From Sphaeroforma sirkka (lineage: Eukaryota; Opisthokonta; Ichthyosporea; Ichthyophonida): a stretch of DNA of 31,125 nucleotides. The notes under the pieces were generated by a model that saw only the letters and a list, made by a program, of their open reading frames with translations, was not told the DNA's origin and did no database searches. Position 1 is the first letter of the stretch, and each line of letters opens with the position of its first letter. Positions 28,336-31,125 of this stretch are shown one piece after another. The DNA lies in NCBI GenBank assembly GCA_001586965.3, contig LUCW03000556.1, forward strand, positions 1 to 31,125, read 5' to 3'. A program made the position numbers and the translations under genes.

Positions 28336-30981
28336 CGAGTGCGTGTTTATGTATGTGTACGCGTGTGTGTAGGAGGGGCACTAAAACTTGTGCAAGCGCC
28401 AATGGCCAAGAAATGTTCCCACCCAAGGCAGCACAGGTGACGATTGCTTGTGCATGCGTACAAAGCAATCCGCACAAACGCATATGTGCATGCGTACAAC
28501 GCAATCCGCACAAACGCACATGTGCATGCATGTCTCACGAAGTACTTCAGCCGTAAAGTCAGGACTGCAAGTCATTGAGTGCCCTATTCGTACAAAACAC
28601 AGTATGAGCCACCCACCCCACTCTACAAAAAAAAAACACAAAAAAAAACACCCAAAAATACTAATAACGGGGTTGGACAGACACAGACAGTCCGTTACTT
28701 TACACATGTCGTGGGCACACAATACCATCCGTCCATACATGACTATCATCTCAATACCATACAACTATACATGTCTATCATCTGCTCACGCCATCCCAGC
28801 CGAAAGGTACATGCATGGCTCATCGGTGTACACTGTTGGGCTATAAAACAATAACCCCAACAGCAGAGAATGCAGACGCTGCTACCTACGGCCTTCATGC
28901 CGTTCTATCAACTCCACATCTACATGCCGTTCTATCAACTACACATCCACATGCTTACCATGCACAAACGGACACCCCTCCTTCTGCTCGGGTCGGTACA
29001 CGGGGCATTTGGATAAGTGTTCCTGAGAGAGCCAGACGCAATGGTTGTTAGACAGGCCATAGAATTTATCACATGCACCGTGTGTGGGGAGAGCATAGAC
29101 GGGTATCCACGTGCGGGAGATGGGGTACAGAGCTACGATACAGCGGAGAAAGGGATGGTGGTCATGCAGGCAAGGCACGCTAATGACTGCAACGCCAAGT
29201 AAACTATACACGTACGTTAGAAGAGTACCGATGAGGTATGGTATAACACACCATGACACACCATGAGTCACACACGAGCAGAGTGCAGGGAGCTCCGACG
29301 TAAAGATACGGAAGACACAAAATGAGAGTGTACAAGCGGATATGCGGAACACTCCACTCAACGGTTAGGCCTACAAAACACTGAGCGAACCCACGGAAAA
29401 AATACATGAGAAGCAAACGTATACAACCAACGCATAAAAAGCTAACGCACACATAGTGGTATAGTCTTAACTGAGGTGTAAACCTGCCTAGAAGTCAGGT
29501 GGCAAGGGTAGCGTGGAATGCACCTCGAAAAGTAGGACTGGGCTGGGCACATGACAGGTGCAAAAATGGCAAGCGTACGATCACATGGAACACCTGCACA
29601 ACCTCACACACCACAGACGCAATCACACACAGCACATCAACACACAGAAAATACAAACGACATATAAACACACAGACAATACAAACAAGACATCAACACA
29701 CAGAGAATACAAACAACACATCAACACACAGACAATACAAACAACACGGGCCACCACCACAAGCCACGTGTACACGCCTCAGAAAGGTGTAGGAGAAATG
29801 TAGGGCGCATGTAGAGTATAGGACAGGTGCGCTTACCTCGATGTGAGGGCACTTCTTGATCAGCGCCATAGCCTCTTCATGGCTCATCTCCTCTGCCACA
29901 GCGCAAACGGAACGATCGCAAATGAGAATGAGCAATGACACAGCAGAACAAGGAGTTATGGGAACAGCAGGGCATGTGCACACAGAAACCACCACACACA
30001 CGTTGCTATGGTGACAGTAGGGCATGTGCACACAGACACCACCACACACACGTTGCTATGGTGACAGTAGAAATTAGAATGCGCAAACAGACTACTACCA
30101 CAGACACATTGCTATGGTAACAGTAGGTCATGTGCGCCACAGACACCATCACACACACGTTGCTATGGTGACAGTGTGCGCATATAGACACCTCCACATA
30201 CACGTTGCTATGGTGACAGTAGGGCATGTGCGTTGGTCAATGGTATATGCACACAAAACGTTAAGTTATATACGCAATACCTGTTAGCGTTGTGCTGGCA
30301 GATATGCATGTATGTGTGCAAGGCGTGTATGTTTGTGTGTGTGGGCGGGGGGGGACTGAACACTAGGTAGACGTTTAAGCCATGTGTGAGTGATCACATA
30401 CAACTCTCAACACTATGGCCAGTGAGCTACAACACTGTGTGGGCACAAACTATGAACAAGGGAGTAGATAGGACAGGTAATGACACTCCGCTGAATGCAC
30501 AACACACAATGTCCAGAACACGAACTAACCAGACATGAAATGAGCAAGACTAAGATATGAGATACATACACACAGCATATGAGACACACATCCAAAAGAC
30601 TCAGATATGAAATACATACATACACATATGAAACACACATCCATAGGACGCAGATATGTAAAACATACATACACATATAAACACACATCCATAGGACTCA
30701 GATGCAATACATACATACACATATAAAACACAAATCCAAACAACTCGCCAGTCTTACAAGTCGAAACAAGCGCGTATAAAGTTCAAAGAGACGTACAGAA
30801 ACAGGCGCACGGAGTATACACTAGCGGTACAGACAGCTGATGCGCATGGCATGTGCACAGAAGCGATAACACGAGACTTACTGAAAGGACAGGTGTGTAG
30901 TTTAAAAGGACAACCGTCCTTGAAAGCAGGGCAGCCCTCGACGTGCTTTTGATCATTGAGAAAGGGACACTTGTCACCGAA
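22929..30981 (-). CDS. Cys-Pro-rich protein, eight small exons, 5' end outside window
   Basis: Exons in transcript order: 30981-30882, 29892-29837, 29022-28959, 28083-28061, 27396-27343, 25222-25172, 24188-24117, 22988-22929. Every junction is GT-AG, exon phases join without a break, and the total is 480 nt, giving 159 residues and TAG. The first exon starts at an acceptor, so the N-terminus lies further right. The product has ten CP dipeptides: KCPF, GCPA, GCPF and TCPF in exon 1, KCPH in exon 2, KCPV and GCPF in exon 3, KCPH across exons 4/5, QCPF in exon 6 and QCPF in exon 8. Exons 6 and 8 share CPF(I/L)QMQ. No membrane segment is seen. CP followed by a hydrophobic residue resembles heme regulatory motifs, but heme or metal binding is only inference. 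I do not recognise the family. Exon 4 (23 nt, GTGTGC donor) is the least certain. Confidence 0.7.
22970..23098. repeat. 65-bp tandem duplication at the acceptor of the last CP exon
   Basis: Two diverged copies (about 22970-23033 and 23034-23098) each contain the acceptor CTATCAG and the start of the last exon. On the - strand the real copy reads GGDKAQCPF; the upstream copy reads SGYKAQCSP. The second is a decoy acceptor plus pseudo-exon. Confidence 0.8.
23220..23470. repeat. (GA)n and (CA)n-rich stretch in intron 7
   Basis: CACAGGCACAGGCACAG, GAGAGAGAGAG and two CACCACACACACACACA islands separated by ATGGACTAGGCATGT-like text (23400-23465). Simple-sequence DNA inside the last intron of the CP-rich gene. 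Confidence 0.7.
23618..23777. repeat. 30-bp minisatellite, about five copies
   Basis: The unit GTACAAAAGCATATACAACTAGATTATGAA (given here as its two halves GTACAAAAGCATATA and CAACTAGATTATGAA) repeats about 5.3 times with point changes. Because 30 is a multiple of three it leaves open frames on both strands, including a - strand frame with an apparent membrane helix, which I reject as coding. It lies in intron 7. Confidence 0.9.
24305..24560. repeat. 53-bp minisatellite, about five copies
   Basis: AAGGGAGAGCACTT-(T/G/C)ACAAGTGAGTGGATG recurs at 24311, 24364, 24417, 24470 and 24524, with spacing of 53, 53, 53 and 54. It lies in intron 6 of the CP-rich gene. Confidence 0.92.
25008..25070. repeat. 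(CA)n and (GA)n microsatellite
   Basis: ACACACACACACAC followed by about 27 nt of pure GA and then GAGGGAGAGAGAG. Intron 6 of the CP-rich gene. Confidence 0.9.
25120..25181. repeat. 31-bp duplication at the donor of CP exon 6
   Basis: GTGCTTGACA-GCCATGCTACCTTGGGCTG and GTGCTTGACA-ATCATCTTACCTTGTGCTG lie back to back. On the - strand the right copy carries the true exon end and GTAAGA donor; the left copy carries GTAGCA in the same place. Confidence 0.75.
25461..27024. repeat. 1.56-kb minisatellite of 23/21-bp units
   Basis: About 70 units of ACTAAGAAGAC-ATAACACTCTAA (23 bp) mixed with a 21-bp form lacking one CT. Variants GGAG, AAAG, GCCAT and CCCT mark unit types. The type ending GGAGACATAACACTAAAC recurs at about 25637, 25817, 26174 and 26354, spacing 180, 357 and 180, so eight units form a ~180-bp higher-order period. 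A single related unit sits alone near 25303. It fills most of intron 5 of the CP-rich gene. Confidence 0.95.
27055..27292. repeat. 69-bp minisatellite, three copies
   Basis: GAGGATAGCCACTTGCAC ... GATAACATGCAGCT begins at about 27057, 27154 and 27223. The first copy carries about 28 extra bases. Intron 5 of the CP-rich gene. Confidence 0.9.
27665..27930. repeat. 95-bp minisatellite, about 2.7 copies
   Basis: CACCCAG(T/C)GGGGTA followed by AAACACAA(A/C)AATATCATA and CAGCAAGTCAAATGCA recurs with the CCCAG element at 27691, 27786 and 27881. Intron 4 of the CP-rich gene. Confidence 0.9.
28061..28083 (-). other. Predicted 23-nt microexon of CP-rich gene
   Basis: Exon 3 ends in phase 1 and exon 5 needs phase 0. 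A 23-nt segment between CCACCAG and GTGTGCG supplies exactly this shift and reads DGRMDISK, so the join makes SKCPHF, like SKCPV in exon 3. The donor GTGTGC is weak. A rival 26-nt segment near 28533-28558 also fits the phase but gives no such continuity. Confidence 0.5.
28289..28332. repeat. (TA)n microsatellite
   Basis: About 22 TA units, followed by a short TG-rich stretch (GTGCGTGT, GTATGTGTACGCGTGTGTGT). Intron 3 of the CP-rich gene. Confidence 0.95.
28449..28532. repeat. 36-bp minisatellite, 2.3 copies
   Basis: TGTGCATGCGTACAA(A/C)GCAA and TCCGCACAAACGCA(T/C)A repeat at 28449, 28485 and 28521, exactly 36 bp apart. Intron 3 of the CP-rich gene. Confidence 0.9.
28896..28955. repeat. 27-bp repeat reaching the donor of CP exon 3
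   Basis: CATGCCGTTCTATCAACT-(C/A)CACATC(T/C)A occurs at 28896 and 28923, and a third CATGC begins at 28950, 27 bp later, next to the splice donor at 28957-28958. Confidence 0.8.
29636..29750. repeat. 28-bp minisatellite, four copies
   Basis: CACACAG(A/G/C)-A-ATACAAAC recurs at 29641, 29669, 29697 and 29725, always 28 bp apart. Intron 2 of the CP-rich gene. Confidence 0.9.
29985..30235. repeat. About 50-bp minisatellite, five to six copies
   Basis: CGTTGCTATGGTGACAGTAG followed by GGCATGTGCACACAGACACC recurs near 30001, 30051, 30108, 30158 and 30203. The GTTGCTATGG core is conserved; the linkers vary from 45 to 57. Intron 1 of the visible CP-rich gene. Confidence 0.9.
30550..30745. repeat. 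About 50-bp minisatellite, four copies
   Basis: GATATGAAATACATACATAC followed by ACATATGAAACACACATCCA and (A/T)AGGAC(T/G)CA repeats about four times with small length changes. Intron 1 of the visible CP-rich gene. Confidence 0.9.
30882..30981 (-). other. First visible exon of CP-rich gene
   Basis: Preceded on the - strand by a pyrimidine-rich acceptor ending CGCCAG and followed by GTAAGT. It reads FGDKCPFLNDQKHVEGCPAF and then KDGCPFKLHTCPF, with cysteines spaced 12, 7 and 7 residues apart. It ends one base into a codon, which exon 2 completes as lysine. Confidence 0.8.
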
Positions 30982-31125
30982 CTGGCGGGTGCAAGGGTAA
31001 GGAGAGTGGGTTAGATGGGGGGTAGTTGACGATTACAGAGGAAAACGGGAAGAGATAGGTGCGTATGTAGAGATGAACTAGTGGATATATGTTTAGAAGT
31101 CAGGCAAGTATACAATTGCTCGCAC
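30982..31125. other. Upstream intron of CP-rich gene to window edge
   Basis: Because exon 30981-30882 begins at an acceptor, these bases are most simply the end of a further intron on the - strand. No other exon is seen. Confidence 0.4.

Overview
The window is nuclear DNA from a eukaryote. It holds two multi-exon genes with GT-AG introns, a polymerase III tRNA gene without encoded CCA, an LTR retrotransposon, a LINE fragment and very large (TA)n microsatellites. An initiator tRNA-Met of the metazoan type (C33, A54, A60), a secreted LRR/PAN-like protein and a claudin/PMP22-like four-pass protein suggest a holozoan protist, perhaps an ichthyosporean. That placement is inference and weak.

Layout. 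1-5561: the 3' part of a decayed Ty3/gypsy-type LTR element on the + strand (gag zinc-knuckle-like, protease, RT, RNase H, a Dam-methylase-like domain, integrase, GPF module, then a probable 3' LTR). 5562-7263: a 5'-truncated, frameshifted LINE fragment on the - strand. 7264-7540: an inverted copy of the last ~277 nt of the same LTR, so the LINE fragment lies between two tail-to-tail LTR ends. 7541-7875: a (TA)n/(CA)n block. 7876-10636: no convincing gene. 10637-17018: an 11-exon + strand gene for a secreted LRR protein with an EF-hand-like loop and a PAN-like tail; it has one apparent frameshift in exon 4 and carries an antisense initiator tRNA-Met gene in intron 8. 17019-19049: microsatellite and degenerate repeats. 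19050-19616: an intronless claudin-like tetraspan gene. 20788-21282: an unrecognised 164-codon ORF with two hydrophobic segments. 21480-22570: TA/CA low-complexity DNA. 22929-30981: a - strand gene reconstructed here from eight very small exons, whose 5' end lies beyond the window. It encodes a Cys-Pro-rich protein with ten CP dipeptides in 159 residues.

The two most distinctive signals are these. First, the CP-rich gene is made of 23-100 nt exons, and each of its seven introns carries its own tandem repeat, including a 1.56-kb array of 23/21-bp units with a ~180-bp higher-order period. Second, three separate local duplications in the two spliced genes copy an exon edge or the DNA beside it together with its splice site, leaving decoy splice sites or pseudo-exons in the introns.

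The retroelement is broken by about ten single-base frameshifts, many in homopolymer runs, and the LRR gene by one. Some could be assembly errors and should be checked against reads before the LRR gene is called a pseudogene. All family assignments come from reading motifs; no database search was possible.
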